From Shewanella ulleungensis (GTDB lineage Bacteria; Pseudomonadota; Gammaproteobacteria; Enterobacterales; Shewanellaceae): a DNA stretch of 64,000 nt. The stretch is taken from positions 1 through 64,000 of the forward strand of contig NZ_BMQW01000005.1 in NCBI RefSeq assembly GCF_014648315.1, read 5' to 3'. Position numbers and translations under genes: made by a program. Shown piece by piece: positions 18,728 through 27,168 of the stretch; positions within the stretch are counted from its first letter, which is position 1; every line of letters begins with the position of its first letter. Below the pieces are notes generated by a model. That model saw only the letters and a program-made list of their open reading frames with translations. It searched no databases and was not told the DNA's origin.

Positions 18728-20917
18728 TTAACAACGCTCTAACTTAGCGAGTGATACCAATAACCATTTACTGCCGAAATCAACAAAATTAACCTGCACA
18801 CGGCCTTTTTCACCCGAACCTTCAAAGCTTGTCACCACACCTTCACCAAACTTAAAGTGTTTCACTTTAGAGCCCACTTTATGGCCAGTATCATTAAACC
18901 CATGAGGCTTTTTAGTCGCAACAGCATCTGCCGCTCGCGAAGGGAAACGCTGACTAATAGAAGGCTTAACTTGAGCACGGATACGTATTTGCTCAACAAA
19001 TTTTTCTGGAATTTCATTAATAAAACGTGATGGACTGGCATAATCCTCACGGCCGTAAATACGGCGCGATTCTGCATAACTGATATACAGTTTTTTCATC
19101 GCACGAGTCATGCCCACATAACACAAACGACGCTCTTCATCTAAACGATCGCCCTCGTCTAACGCCATCTTGCTCGGAAATAAGCCTTCTTCAACACCCG
19201 CCATAAAGACCATCGGGAATTCAAGCCCTTTGGCTGAGTGTAATGTCATTAACTGAACAGCATCTGTAAATGCATCGGCTTGACCTTCCCCAGCTTCTAG
19301 TGCCGCATGTGATAAAAAGGCATTAAGCTCGCCCATATCTTCAAGCTCTTCTGGCATTTCAAAGCTACGTGCCGCCGTCACTAACTCGTTTAAGTTTTCT
19401 ATACGCGCTTGGGCTTTTTCGCCTTTTTCAGCTTCGTACATGGTTCGTAAACCAGAACGTTCAATCACGCTATCAGCCATACGATACAGCAACATATCGG
19501 CAGTATCTGTGCGCATCGAAATGATCAGTTCCATAAAGCTACGTACTGCATTGGCGGCACGACCAGCTAATACTTTTTCTTCAATTAAACGTACACTAGC
19601 TTGCCATAGCGTTAACTGATGTTGCTTGGCTGTAGAGCGCAAAATATCCAAGGTACGATCGCCAATACCACGTGCAGGCGTATTCACAACACGTTCAAAT
19701 GCTGCATCATCGTCTTTGTTATTGATAAGACGCATATAGCCCATCGCATCTTTAATTTCTTGGCGTTCGAAGAAGCGTAAACCACCATAAATTCGGTACG
19801 CTAAACCTTTATGTAAAAAGGCTTCTTCGAGCACACGTGATTGCGCATTTGAGCGATATAAAATAGCGCATTCACTTAGGCAGCCACCTTTTTCTTGCCA
19901 GTCACTAATACGTGCCACAATAAACTTGGCTTCGTCCATTTCATTAAAGGCACAATAAACAGAAATAGGTTCGCCATCTTTATCTTCGGTCCACAACTCT
20001 TTACCTAAACGGTCAGGGTTATTGGCAATCACTGCGTTAGAGGCATTCAAAATATTCGCGGTTGAGCGGTAGTTTTGCTCTAATCGAATAGTTTGTGCAC
20101 CTGAAAAGTCTTTCAAGAAACGATGCAAGTTCTCAATTTGCGCACCACGCCATCCGTAAATAGACTGATCGTCATCACCAACAATCATCACGTTAGCTGT
20201 ATTACCTGCTAATACACGGATCCAAGCATATTGAATGGCGTTAGTATCTTGGAATTCGTCAACCAGAATATGGCGAAAACGTTCTTGATAATGCGCTAAC
20301 AAGTGTGGCTTGTTGAGCCATAACTCATGTGCACGTAATAAAATCTCAGCAAAATCAACCAAGCCTGCGCGATCGCACGACTCTTGATATACTTTATAAA
20401 TATTCAGTAAATTTTGCTCAATCGGAAATCCACCTGCATCAATATGCTTAGGGCGTAAACCTTGGTCTTTTTTGCCATTGATATAACCTTGGGCCTGACG
20501 AGGAGGATATTGCTTCTCATCTAAATTTAGGCTCTTAAGTATACGTTTAAGCAAACGTAACTGGTCGTCAGAATCAATAATCTGGAAAGTTTGCGGTAAA
20601 TTAGCGTCTTGGTAATGGGTACGCAATAAACGGTGAGCTAAACCATGGAAGGTGCCTATCCACATGCGCCCCATGTTAGTGCCAACCACTTTTTCCACGC
20701 GTTCACGCATCTCTGCAGCCGCTTTGTTGGTAAAGGTAACCGCTAAAATTGAATATGGACTTTGCTGTTCTACTTGCATTAACCACGCAATACGATGAGT
20801 TAATACACGGGTTTTACCACTGCCGGCACCCGCTAACACCAACATATTCGAAAGTGGCGCGCCAACTGCCTCACGCTGCTTATCGTTTAGGCCGTCTAAT
20901 AATGATGATACGTCCAT
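18728..20917 (-). CDS. uvrD: DNA helicase II UvrD
   Basis: Superfamily 1A 3'-5' helicase used in nucleotide excision and mismatch repair. The chosen ATG at 20917 follows GGGAGGAAAA and gives MDVSSLLDGLNDKQREAV, the family N-terminus, and 729 residues; a frame extension of 14 codons upstream is not needed. Motifs include AGAGSGKT (Walker A), VDEFQDTN, GDDDQSIYGWRGA, and TLHSAKGLEFP. The C-terminal Tudor-like end (VGSKVKHFKFGEGVV) matches UvrD/PcrA rather than Rep. The inverted-repeat element at 20945-21227 lies 28 bases upstream of the start, so its promoter must lie in or beyond that element. Confidence 0.96.
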   Translation of the reverse strand: MDVSSLLDGLNDKQREAVGAPLSNMLVLAGAGSGKTRVLTHRIAWLMQVEQQSPYSILAVTFTNKAAAEMRERVEKVVGTNMGRMWIGTFHGLAHRLLRTHYQDANLPQTFQIIDSDDQLRLLKRILKSLNLDEKQYPPRQAQGYINGKKDQGLRPKHIDAGGFPIEQNLLNIYKVYQESCDRAGLVDFAEILLRAHELWLNKPHLLAHYQERFRHILVDEFQDTNAIQYAWIRVLAGNTANVMIVGDDDQSIYGWRGAQIENLHRFLKDFSGAQTIRLEQNYRSTANILNASNAVIANNPDRLGKELWTEDKDGEPISVYCAFNEMDEAKFIVARISDWQEKGGCLSECAILYRSNAQSRVLEEAFLHKGLAYRIYGGLRFFERQEIKDAMGYMRLINNKDDDAAFERVVNTPARGIGDRTLDILRSTAKQHQLTLWQASVRLIEEKVLAGRAANAVRSFMELIISMRTDTADMLLYRMADSVIERSGLRTMYEAEKGEKAQARIENLNELVTAARSFEMPEELEDMGELNAFLSHAALEAGEGQADAFTDAVQLMTLHSAKGLEFPMVFMAGVEEGLFPSKMALDEGDRLDEERRLCYVGMTRAMKKLYISYAESRRIYGREDYASPSRFINEIPEKFVEQIRIRAQVKPSISQRFPSRAADAVATKKPHGFNDTGHKVGSKVKHFKFGEGVVTSFEGSGEKGRVQVNFVDFGSKWLLVSLAKLERC

Positions 20918-20944
20918 TTTTCCTCCCAGAAATCTGCGAGGCAT

Positions 20945-21227
20945 TATATACCCAATCAACCTGAAGATATATGTTTCAGAGCTTTACCGTGTTTTCAATA
21001 CTAGGCGCGGTAATGTAGGCATCTTATAAATTAGCGCAACAACGAAGTGGAAATACGCTGAAATTCCCATAGGGCAAATTTTATACGCGTTTATGCTGCT
21101 ATGCTGCGACTTTTGTTAATTTAGCTGATTTTGGAAAGGGAATAACCATTACATGCAATCAATGCTTTGCCTAAAGGCTTATAAATTTTCGCAAAAATCG
21201 AACATCCTTTGGTTGATTGGGTACATA
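20945..21227. mobile_element. MITE-like element with 17-bp inverted ends
   Basis: TATATACCCAATCAACC at 20945-20961 is the inverted copy of GGTTGATTGGGTACATA at 21211-21227, with one mismatch in 17. The similarity continues inward imperfectly. The inner 249 bases hold no useful reading frame. TA at both outer edges of CCCAATCAACC would suit a TA target duplication as in IS630/mariner elements. It fills most of the gap between uvrD and the LysR gene. A non-autonomous element is my inference; a large regulatory repeat is the alternative. Confidence 0.55.
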
Positions 21228-21384
21228 TCAATTAGCGTTAGAAAACCGTGTAATAATTTAGCTATTTGAGCGAGAAACATAGAATGCAGCGAATGGCAGA
21301 GCTTGGAGCAATATTGTGACTAAATTGACAATAACAATCACGAAAATTACTATACAAAATAAGAGACTTACTTAGGCTGACACA
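20960..21384. other. uvrD-LysR intergenic region
   Basis: Apart from the inverted-repeat element it holds 157 bases of AT-rich sequence (21228-21384), which must carry the LysR-gene promoter. I looked for a LexA box (CTGT-N8-ACAG) for uvrD and found none. Confidence 0.5.
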
Positions 21385-22257
21385 TTGAACATCAAAGATT
21401 TAGAACTGTTTATTGCCGTGGCTAAATTAGGTAGCTTTTCTAAGGCGGCCAAATCACTTGATACCCGTCGAGCCTTGGTGAGTCGGCGTATTGCGGATTT
21501 AGAAAAACAACTTGGCGCCCCGCTATTTACCCGCACTACTCGAGTGATGGACCTAACTGCATCGGGAAAACGTTATTTAACTCAAATAACACCACTGGTT
21601 AACCAACTAAACCATGCTGGCGACGTATTTAAACATCGTCACGACGACGTGCAAGGCAAACTAAGAATTGGCTTACAACCGTTTGTTGATAAGTTAATGG
21701 ACAAACACATTGCCCACTTTGTACATGCCTACCCGCAGGTACAATTAGAAGTCTTCATTGTGCCAGGACAATATCAAGACATAAAACGCTTAAATTTAGA
21801 CTGCATGATTAATGCTGGAGAAGTGAGTAAAGGAAATATTAGTAAACAAAAGCTCATGACTTTTGAGCGAAAAATGTATGCCAGTTGCCTATACTTAGAA
21901 AATTCATCGGTGATAGAAACCATTGACGATTTACATTACCACTCGTTACTTGGTTATCGCGATGCAGAAGGCGTTTTAGAGCATCAATGGAATTTCCAAC
22001 ATACAAACGTGAGCGCCAACTACAAAATCATTTGCAGTGATTACAATTCTTTGTATCACTTTTGTTTAGGTGGTGCTGGAATTACCCTCCTACCCCAAGT
22101 CATCGCCGTGGATGCTGTTGAAAATCAACAGCTCATCAACGTACTGCCAGAGTTAAGCGCGGGATTTACCGATATCAATATTTTCTCGCCAAAAGACACC
22201 ACACTCTCACCTGTTGCCAAAGTATTTATCGAACACCTTTGCGACATAATTAATTAA
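21385..22257 (+). CDS. LysR-family transcriptional regulator
   Basis: DNA-binding regulator of 290 residues. The N-terminal winged helix (about 1-60: LELFIAVAKLGSFSKAAKSL, LVSRRIADLEKQLG) is followed by a type 2 periplasmic-binding-like effector domain (90-290). The start is TTG at 21385; no in-frame ATG lies upstream in the open frame. It resembles the group of LysR proteins with a short linker found as orphan regulators. Its neighbours are uvrD (divergent) and the convergent SPFH operon, neither an obvious target, so the effector and regulon are unknown. Confidence 0.9.
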   Translation: MNIKDLELFIAVAKLGSFSKAAKSLDTRRALVSRRIADLEKQLGAPLFTRTTRVMDLTASGKRYLTQITPLVNQLNHAGDVFKHRHDDVQGKLRIGLQPFVDKLMDKHIAHFVHAYPQVQLEVFIVPGQYQDIKRLNLDCMINAGEVSKGNISKQKLMTFERKMYASCLYLENSSVIETIDDLHYHSLLGYRDAEGVLEHQWNFQHTNVSANYKIICSDYNSLYHFCLGGAGITLLPQVIAVDAVENQQLINVLPELSAGFTDINIFSPKDTTLSPVAKVFIEHLCDIIN

Positions 22258-22309
22258 CGTCGACTAACCCTAACTAGATCAACGAATCTAAAACGAGTGC
22301 TGAAAAAAC

Positions 22310-22341
22310 AAAAAAGGAGTCAGCATGCTGACTCCTTTTTT
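22310..22341. terminator. Bidirectional terminator
   Basis: A perfect 32-base palindrome: AAAAAAGGAGTCAGCA followed by its complement, ending in T6. It serves the LysR gene and, from the other side, the SPFH operon ending at 22436. Confidence 0.9.
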
Positions 22342-22435
22342 AGCATCGTGTAACATCATTCATACGATGTCATCATGGGTAAAACAAAACGTTTAAACTC
22401 AGCTGACAACCTACTTAATGAATAATTTTGACCGC

Positions 22436-23374
22436 CTATTTTTTATCGTCTTTCAAACCAATACTGTCCATCCAGTATTCAAAGTTCACCAAGTTACCGG
22501 GTAATACAATACGACTGTCTTTCTTGCTAAGACCATCGAGTTGCTTCATGTATTGCTCACCAAGTTGCATACGTAAAGCACTTTGTCCGCCTTCGGATGA
22601 AATCACGACCGCTAAGCGCTCAATTGACTCTGACGTGGCTTTTGCTAAGGTTAAAATCTCTTGTGCCTTACCTTCGGCTTCGTTTATCCGTCGCTGCATT
22701 TCACCTTCAGAACGGTTAATCGTTTCAGCCATTACACCTTCTGAACGATTAATTTTACTTTGTTTATCACCTTCACTTTTAGCTAATAATGCACGGCGCT
22801 CACGTTCTGCGTTAACCTGCATTTCCATTGCGTTCTTAACGGTTTCTGGTGGCGTGATATTTTTAATCTCGTAGCGATGAACCCGCATTCCCCACATAGA
22901 ACCAGCTTCATCCAGTACTTCTACTACTTTAGCCGAAATTAAATCACGTTCTTCAAAAGTACGGTCTAAATCTAGCGTACCAATGACCGAGCGGGTAGTG
23001 GTTTGAGCAAGCTGAATAGCAGCATAACGGTAGTCAGTAATGCCATAACTGGCTTTGACCGGGTCGGTAACTGAAATATAAATTACGCCGTCGACTTCTA
23101 CATTGACCTCGTCACTCGAAAAACACTCCTGCGGTGGAACATCAATAGTTTCTTCTTTTAAATCATGAATGTAAGCCACTTTATCGACAAAAGGGATAAG
23201 TGTATGAAAACCGGCATCTAAAGTACTGTGGTACTTGCCTAAACGCTCAACAATATAGGCAGATTTAGTGGGTACTAAGCGAATCGATTGAAAAAGTTTC
23301 AACACAAAAATGGCAAAAATAACGCCCCAAATCACCATCACAATAAAATCAGTATCAATTCCGTTAATCGACAT
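22436..23374 (-). CDS. SPFH/Band 7 membrane protein (stomatin-like), second copy
   Basis: Inner-membrane scaffold protein of the SPFH (stomatin/prohibitin/flotillin) superfamily, 312 residues. One N-terminal membrane segment lies near 10-28, then the SPFH domain (about 30-190, with VPTKSAYIVERLGKY), then a charged coiled-coil (190-260, repeats of INRSEGVMAE type). Such proteins form large oligomeric rings associated with membrane microdomains, usually partnered with NfeD proteins. Its ATG overlaps the stop of the upstream paralogue by one base (TAATG), showing translational coupling. It is shaped like E. coli QmcA but lacks the protease partner HflC/K features. Confidence 0.93.
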   Translation of the reverse strand: MSINGIDTDFIVMVIWGVIFAIFVLKLFQSIRLVPTKSAYIVERLGKYHSTLDAGFHTLIPFVDKVAYIHDLKEETIDVPPQECFSSDEVNVEVDGVIYISVTDPVKASYGITDYRYAAIQLAQTTTRSVIGTLDLDRTFEERDLISAKVVEVLDEAGSMWGMRVHRYEIKNITPPETVKNAMEMQVNAERERRALLAKSEGDKQSKINRSEGVMAETINRSEGEMQRRINEAEGKAQEILTLAKATSESIERLAVVISSEGGQSALRMQLGEQYMKQLDGLSKKDSRIVLPGNLVNFEYWMDSIGLKDDKK

Positions 23375-24309
23375 TAGCGTGCTCCTTTCGCTGGTGAATT
23401 ACTTACCGCATGAGTCACTTGCTCCATGCCTTCAAAAAAACCTTCTAGCTTTGCCATCTCCGCAGGTACTACAGACACTTGAGACTCAGATAAAATCTTA
23501 CCTACCTGACCAATAAACTGCTCTTTAAGCAACATGTTCATGGCATCGTTACCGCCATTGATGGTCAATGCTTTACATATCATTTCCATACCTTCAGCTT
23601 TAGCATTGGCCACGATTGAAATTTCTTGTCCGGTACCAATAGCCTCATTAATCCGTTTTTGTTTTTGACCTTCTGACAGATTAATCGCTTCTTGACGCTC
23701 GCCTTGCGACATATTAATCATCGCCGCTTTTTCCGCGTTGGCTAAGGTAATCTCAGCGCGCTTACGACGCTCTGCTTCCATTTGTTTTTCAAGGGTATGA
23801 ATAACATTATGTGATGGGGTAATATTTTTAATCTCGTAACGTAATACCTTAATCCCCCATGGATCTGACGCTTTATCAATCTCACGCACTATCGATTCGT
23901 TTAAACTGTCACGCTCAGAGAAGGTTTGCGATAAGGTTAGCTTACCGATTTCTGAACGCATCGTGGTTTGCGCAAGGTTTACTGCTGCACGGCGATAGTT
24001 TTCAATACCATAGCTGGCTAATTTGCCATCCATAACTTTAAGATACACCAGCCCATCAACTTCTAACTGAGTGTTATCTTTTGAAATACAGCTTTGCGGT
24101 GGTACATCGAGGACTTCTTCACGGGTATCGTGTCGATAAGCCACTCGGTCCACAAAAGGCACTAAAAAATGAAATCCAGGCGATAATACGGTACGAAATT
24201 TACCTAAGCGCTCAATCACATGCACTTCGCGCATTGGCACTATCAACATCAACTTGTATAGAATAAACATGATAAATAAAAATGCGATGGTTAACACAAA
24301 CATATCCAC
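23374..24309 (-). CDS. SPFH/Band 7 membrane protein (stomatin-like), first copy
   Basis: Paralogue of the next gene, 311 residues with the same plan: membrane anchor near 2-22, SPFH domain (25-185, VPMREVHVIERLGKF), then a coiled coil rich in Glu/Arg/Ala (190-255, with INLSEGQKQKRINEA). The C-terminus is shorter in Lys than its partner and ends in SPAKGAR. Two different subunits encoded together suggest a hetero-oligomer, as in HflK/HflC, which is my inference. It lies between the NfeD gene (81 bases away) and its paralogue (one-base overlap). Confidence 0.93.
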   Translation of the reverse strand: MDMFVLTIAFLFIMFILYKLMLIVPMREVHVIERLGKFRTVLSPGFHFLVPFVDRVAYRHDTREEVLDVPPQSCISKDNTQLEVDGLVYLKVMDGKLASYGIENYRRAAVNLAQTTMRSEIGKLTLSQTFSERDSLNESIVREIDKASDPWGIKVLRYEIKNITPSHNVIHTLEKQMEAERRKRAEITLANAEKAAMINMSQGERQEAINLSEGQKQKRINEAIGTGQEISIVANAKAEGMEMICKALTINGGNDAMNMLLKEQFIGQVGKILSESQVSVVPAEMAKLEGFFEGMEQVTHAVSNSPAKGAR

Positions 24310-24348
24310 TTCCTTTTTGTAATTTAACTAATCCCTAAACAATCATAA

Positions 24349-24395
24349 CTAAACAATCACTTCTAAATAGTAACGTCTAAACAATCACTTCTAAA
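24349..24395. repeat. Short direct repeat at the end of the NfeD gene
   Basis: The 19-base unit CTAAACAATCACTTCTAAA occurs at 24349-24367 and 24377-24395, 28 bases apart, and a partial copy (CTAAACAATCA) begins at 24335. The right-hand copy contains the NfeD stop codon. It looks like local slippage duplication. Confidence 0.8.
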
Positions 24396-24852
24396 CTGAA
24401 TCGATAACGGGTTCAACCACAAACCCAATATTGTCGCGACAGATAATTCTTACCTTGGTACCAACTTTTATTTCAGTGCCGTCCCCTAATGCAGTCCAAT
24501 CGGAACCTAAGCAATGAATTCGCCCAGTTTGCTGTCCTGGCCCTATTGCTTCTTTCACTGTGGCAACCTGATTATACAAATCGACTTCTTCGTCGGTATT
24601 TGCCACATGTGCATCTCCGCCTACAAGGCGTTGAGTTACATGACGAAAACTAAGTAATAACACCATTGATGCCATAAACCATAGCGTCATGCTTTGTACA
24701 AATCCGTCAATAATCCCTAACGCTAATGACGATGCAACAATAATACAAGCAGCGCCAAGCAAAATGACGATGCCACCCGGAACAATAATTTCCGATATCA
24801 TTAATAACAGCCCAAGCACTAACCAGACTGTGATCGGATTAGAAAGCTCCAT
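24391..24852 (-). CDS. NfeD family membrane protein
   Basis: Short-form NfeD protein of 153 residues. Three close hydrophobic segments (about 7-25, 28-48, 53-72) are followed by a soluble OB-fold-like C-terminus (about 90-150, with GRIHCLGSDWTALGDG and VGTKVRI). NfeD proteins are encoded beside stomatin-like SPFH proteins and act with them in membrane quality control or microdomains. Here it is the first gene of the minus-strand NfeD-SPFH-SPFH operon. It lacks the ClpP-like protease domain found in long NfeD proteins. Confidence 0.92.
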   Translation of the reverse strand: MELSNPITVWLVLGLLLMISEIIVPGGIVILLGAACIIVASSLALGIIDGFVQSMTLWFMASMVLLLSFRHVTQRLVGGDAHVANTDEEVDLYNQVATVKEAIGPGQQTGRIHCLGSDWTALGDGTEIKVGTKVRIICRDNIGFVVEPVIDSV

Positions 24853-25226
24853 AAACCCTCCTCAATAAATGAGTATGCCGTGCATTTACTATATCAGTTG
24901 CTTTTTATTATTGCGACATAATATGTCAAGTTAATCACAAACAACTCATCCCATAAATCAATAACCGTTAACATAACAGTATCAAACATTTAGTCCAATG
25001 CTTCACATCACACCGCAATGGTTAAAAGTGTAAAGTCAGATTTTGCTGTCTACAAAACGCTGAAATCTGCTGATGTTACTTTGTTTTTATTGTGCTGATT
25101 ATCATTTTTGAATATATTGCGCCCCATTGTGCACGATCGGGAATAATGTAGGTTGCTTTTTCGTCTCGATTAAGCTGAATTTACAATCATTATGGCATTG
25201 CTGCCACTTTACGAACCGGAATAAAA
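24853..25226. promoter_or_regulatory. Divergent control region of the NfeD operon and the Tsx-like gene
   Basis: The 374 bases hold no gene. For the minus strand, TTGACA (24923-24928) inside the near-palindrome GACATAATATGTC (24915-24927) may be the -35 box of the NfeD operon. For the plus strand, ATTGTGCTGATTATCATTTT near 25089-25108 fits a CRP site in 7 of 10 core positions (TGTGC-N6-TCATT), which would suit a nucleoside-channel gene. Both calls are tentative. Confidence 0.35.
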
Positions 25227-25979
25227 ATGAAAAAAATCTGCCTTTTAGCAACACTAGTGCTTTCACCAAACGTGTTTGCAAATGATGTTATCCAATGGTG
25301 GGATGCGAGCGCAACTGTCTTGCATGGCGAAAACTACGACCTTGCACCATCAGAAAGACAAACCACCATTACATTAGAGACTGCAGGTGGTTGGACATAT
25401 GGCGATTGGTTCGTATTTCAAGATTTTATCAACTTTAATGGTAATAATGGCGGAGTTGATGACTCGAGCTACGGTGAAATTTCACCGCGTTTTAGTGCCA
25501 GTAAAATTATCGGTAAACCTGTTGGTTTTGGTGTAGTCAATGATGTGTCATTAGCATTAACGTACGAGCAAGGTGACGGTCCAGTTGAAAGCATGCTTTA
25601 TGGTGTGGGGCTTGACTTTGATGTGCCATTTTTCACTTACTTGCAGCTCAATACTTATCGCCGTGATGCTATTAGTAACGCCAATATCAGCGACGGCTGG
25701 CAGTTTACTCCAGTATTTAGAATCGATATGCCAATTGGCAATGCGAATATTATTATCGATGGCTTTATTGATTGGGTATTTGTTGCAGACAACAATGGCT
25801 ACGATGAAAACTTACATTTTAATCCACAGATTAAATATGATTTAGGACAAAGTTTATTTGGCGAGCACAAAAAGAATAAATTGCTAGTCGGATTTGAATA
25901 CGATTACTGGAAAAGCAAGTATGGTGTTAATGGTGTTGACCAAAATACTTACTCTATTATTGCCCAATATCATTTCTAA
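25227..25979 (+). CDS. Tsx-like nucleoside-specific outer membrane channel
   Basis: Outer-membrane beta-barrel of 250 residues with a signal peptide (MKKICLLATLVLSPNVFA, cleavage after residue 18) and a C-terminal aromatic ending QYHF typical of barrel insertion. The mature start (NDVIQWWDASATVLHGENYDL) is cut here to the family-typical WWDASATVLHG, and inner strands such as GDWFVFQDFINF match the Tsx/OmpK group that passes nucleosides. The next gene, convergent across a terminator, is uridine phosphorylase, supporting a nucleoside scavenging role. The length is slightly below E. coli Tsx (about 294 with signal). Confidence 0.88.
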   Translation: MKKICLLATLVLSPNVFANDVIQWWDASATVLHGENYDLAPSERQTTITLETAGGWTYGDWFVFQDFINFNGNNGGVDDSSYGEISPRFSASKIIGKPVGFGVVNDVSLALTYEQGDGPVESMLYGVGLDFDVPFFTYLQLNTYRRDAISNANISDGWQFTPVFRIDMPIGNANIIIDGFIDWVFVADNNGYDENLHFNPQIKYDLGQSLFGEHKKNKLLVGFEYDYWKSKYGVNGVDQNTYSIIAQYHF

Positions 25980-25997
25980 TTGGTGAAAATGAGGAAC

Positions 25998-26023
25998 AAA
26001 AAAGGTGCCTAGGCACCTTTTTT
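25998..26023. terminator. Bidirectional terminator between tsx-like gene and udp
   Basis: Perfect palindrome AAAAAAGGTGCC-TAGGCACC-TTTTTT. Convergent genes end 19 bases to the left and 64 bases to the right. Confidence 0.92.
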
Positions 26024-26086
26024 ACTGTTTACGCTTTAACTGCTAGGCTGAGCAATCAGCCATAGTTAACGTGCGACTAAATAGCA

Positions 26087-26845
26087 TTACGCTAATAGTT
26101 TTTTCGCAGCAGCAACAACAATAGAAACTGCACTCACTTCAGTTTTCTTCATTGTGGCTTCATCTGGAATTTCTTGCTGTGTACGGTTCACAATCACACC
26201 TGCTACACATGCTGCACGCCAGCCTTGAGTTGCACACATAGTAAATAATGTGGCTGACTCCATTTCATAGTTCAACACGCCCATTGACTGCCACTCTTTC
26301 ATAGAGCCAACATAACGCTGAGTAATGCGACCAGAAACAGTATCGTAACGCTCTTGACCTGGATAGAAAGTGTCAGAAGAAGCGGTAATACCGATATGCG
26401 GTTCTAAACCGGCATCGCGACATGCTGCAACCATAGCTGTAGTGCAATCAAAGTTTGCCGCTGCAGGGAACTCTAGCGGAGCAAAATGCAAGCTGGCACC
26501 ATCTAAACGAACAGAAGCCTGAGTGACAATAACATCACCCACGTTAACATGTGGCTGAATTGCACCTGTAGTACCTACGCGTAAGAAAGTTGTCACACCC
26601 AGCTGTGCTAACTCTTCAACTGCAATAGATGTTGATGGACCACCAATACCTGTAGAACACACCACAACTGGCTTACCATCAATGTAAGCTAAGTAACTGG
26701 TGTATTCACGATGGCTAGCTAGGAACGTCGCGTTCTCCATAAGCTCGGCAATACGCTTAACACGTTCTGGATCACCAGGAACGATTGCTAAGGTTGCACC
26801 ATCTAACATTTTTTTGGTTAATCCTAAGTGAAATACATCGGACAT
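26087..26845 (-). CDS. udp: Uridine phosphorylase Udp
   Basis: Cytosolic enzyme that splits uridine with phosphate into uracil and ribose 1-phosphate. The chosen ATG at 26845 follows GAAAGGGG and gives [20 protein letters not shown], matching the E. coli N-terminus; a longer start six codons upstream is less likely. The 252 residues show phosphate-binding GDPERV near 26-31, [10 protein letters not shown] near 90, and the C-terminal [10 protein letters not shown] substrate region. It forms a nucleoside-use pair with the Tsx-like channel gene, to which it is convergent. Confidence 0.96.
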   Translation of the reverse strand: MSDVFHLGLTKKMLDGATLAIVPGDPERVKRIAELMENATFLASHREYTSYLAYIDGKPVVVCSTGIGGPSTSIAVEELAQLGVTTFLRVGTTGAIQPHVNVGDVIVTQASVRLDGASLHFAPLEFPAAANFDCTTAMVAACRDAGLEPHIGITASSDTFYPGQERYDTVSGRITQRYVGSMKEWQSMGVLNYEMESATLFTMCATQGWRAACVAGVIVNRTQQEIPDEATMKKTEVSAVSIVVAAAKKLLA

Positions 26846-26863
26846 TTTGAAAACCCCTTTCAT

Positions 26864-27168
26864 TTTTGAATATTAAATTCTTATATCCCAGACTTTAACC
26901 TAGTCTTTAGGGGGATAAGGTTAACTTGATCACATATAAATTCATAATAGTTAATATTGTTTCGTTAAATTATTACCAATATATGACCAAAATCCACAAA
27001 AATCATGGCGTTGAGCATAGTTGAATACAGTGAAAAACAACAAACTATTTATCTAACTTAAAAACCATTAACGTGATTCACATCAAGTTAACTTAATTAC
27101 ATTTTAGTCGCTTGCGCGTCTAAAACAAAAAAGGACGCTAGGCGTCCTTTTGACTGGCTATTATCTTG
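26864..27168. promoter_or_regulatory. udp upstream region with CRP-like sites
   Basis: About 300 bases without a gene. Candidate CRP sites for udp are CGTGA-N6-TCAAG at 27072-27087, which contains the palindrome GTGATTCAC, and GGTTA-N6-TCACA near 26921-26936. CRP and CytR control udp in E. coli, but here the matches are only moderate. The right end carries the decarboxylase terminator. Confidence 0.35.
27129..27151 (-). terminator. Terminator of the decarboxylase gene
   Basis: AAAAGGACGC pairs with GCGTCCTTTT around TAG. Read on the minus strand it is followed by TTTTTTGTTTT, 18 bases past the stop codon. Confidence 0.88.

Noticed and set aside
20749..20964. Plus-strand frame opposite the uvrD N-terminus
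   Set aside because: Mirrors the conserved helicase motifs of uvrD and has no ribosome binding site.
22310..22341. Perfect palindrome as an insertion-sequence end or regulator site
   Set aside because: Position between convergent genes and the T run fit a bidirectional terminator.
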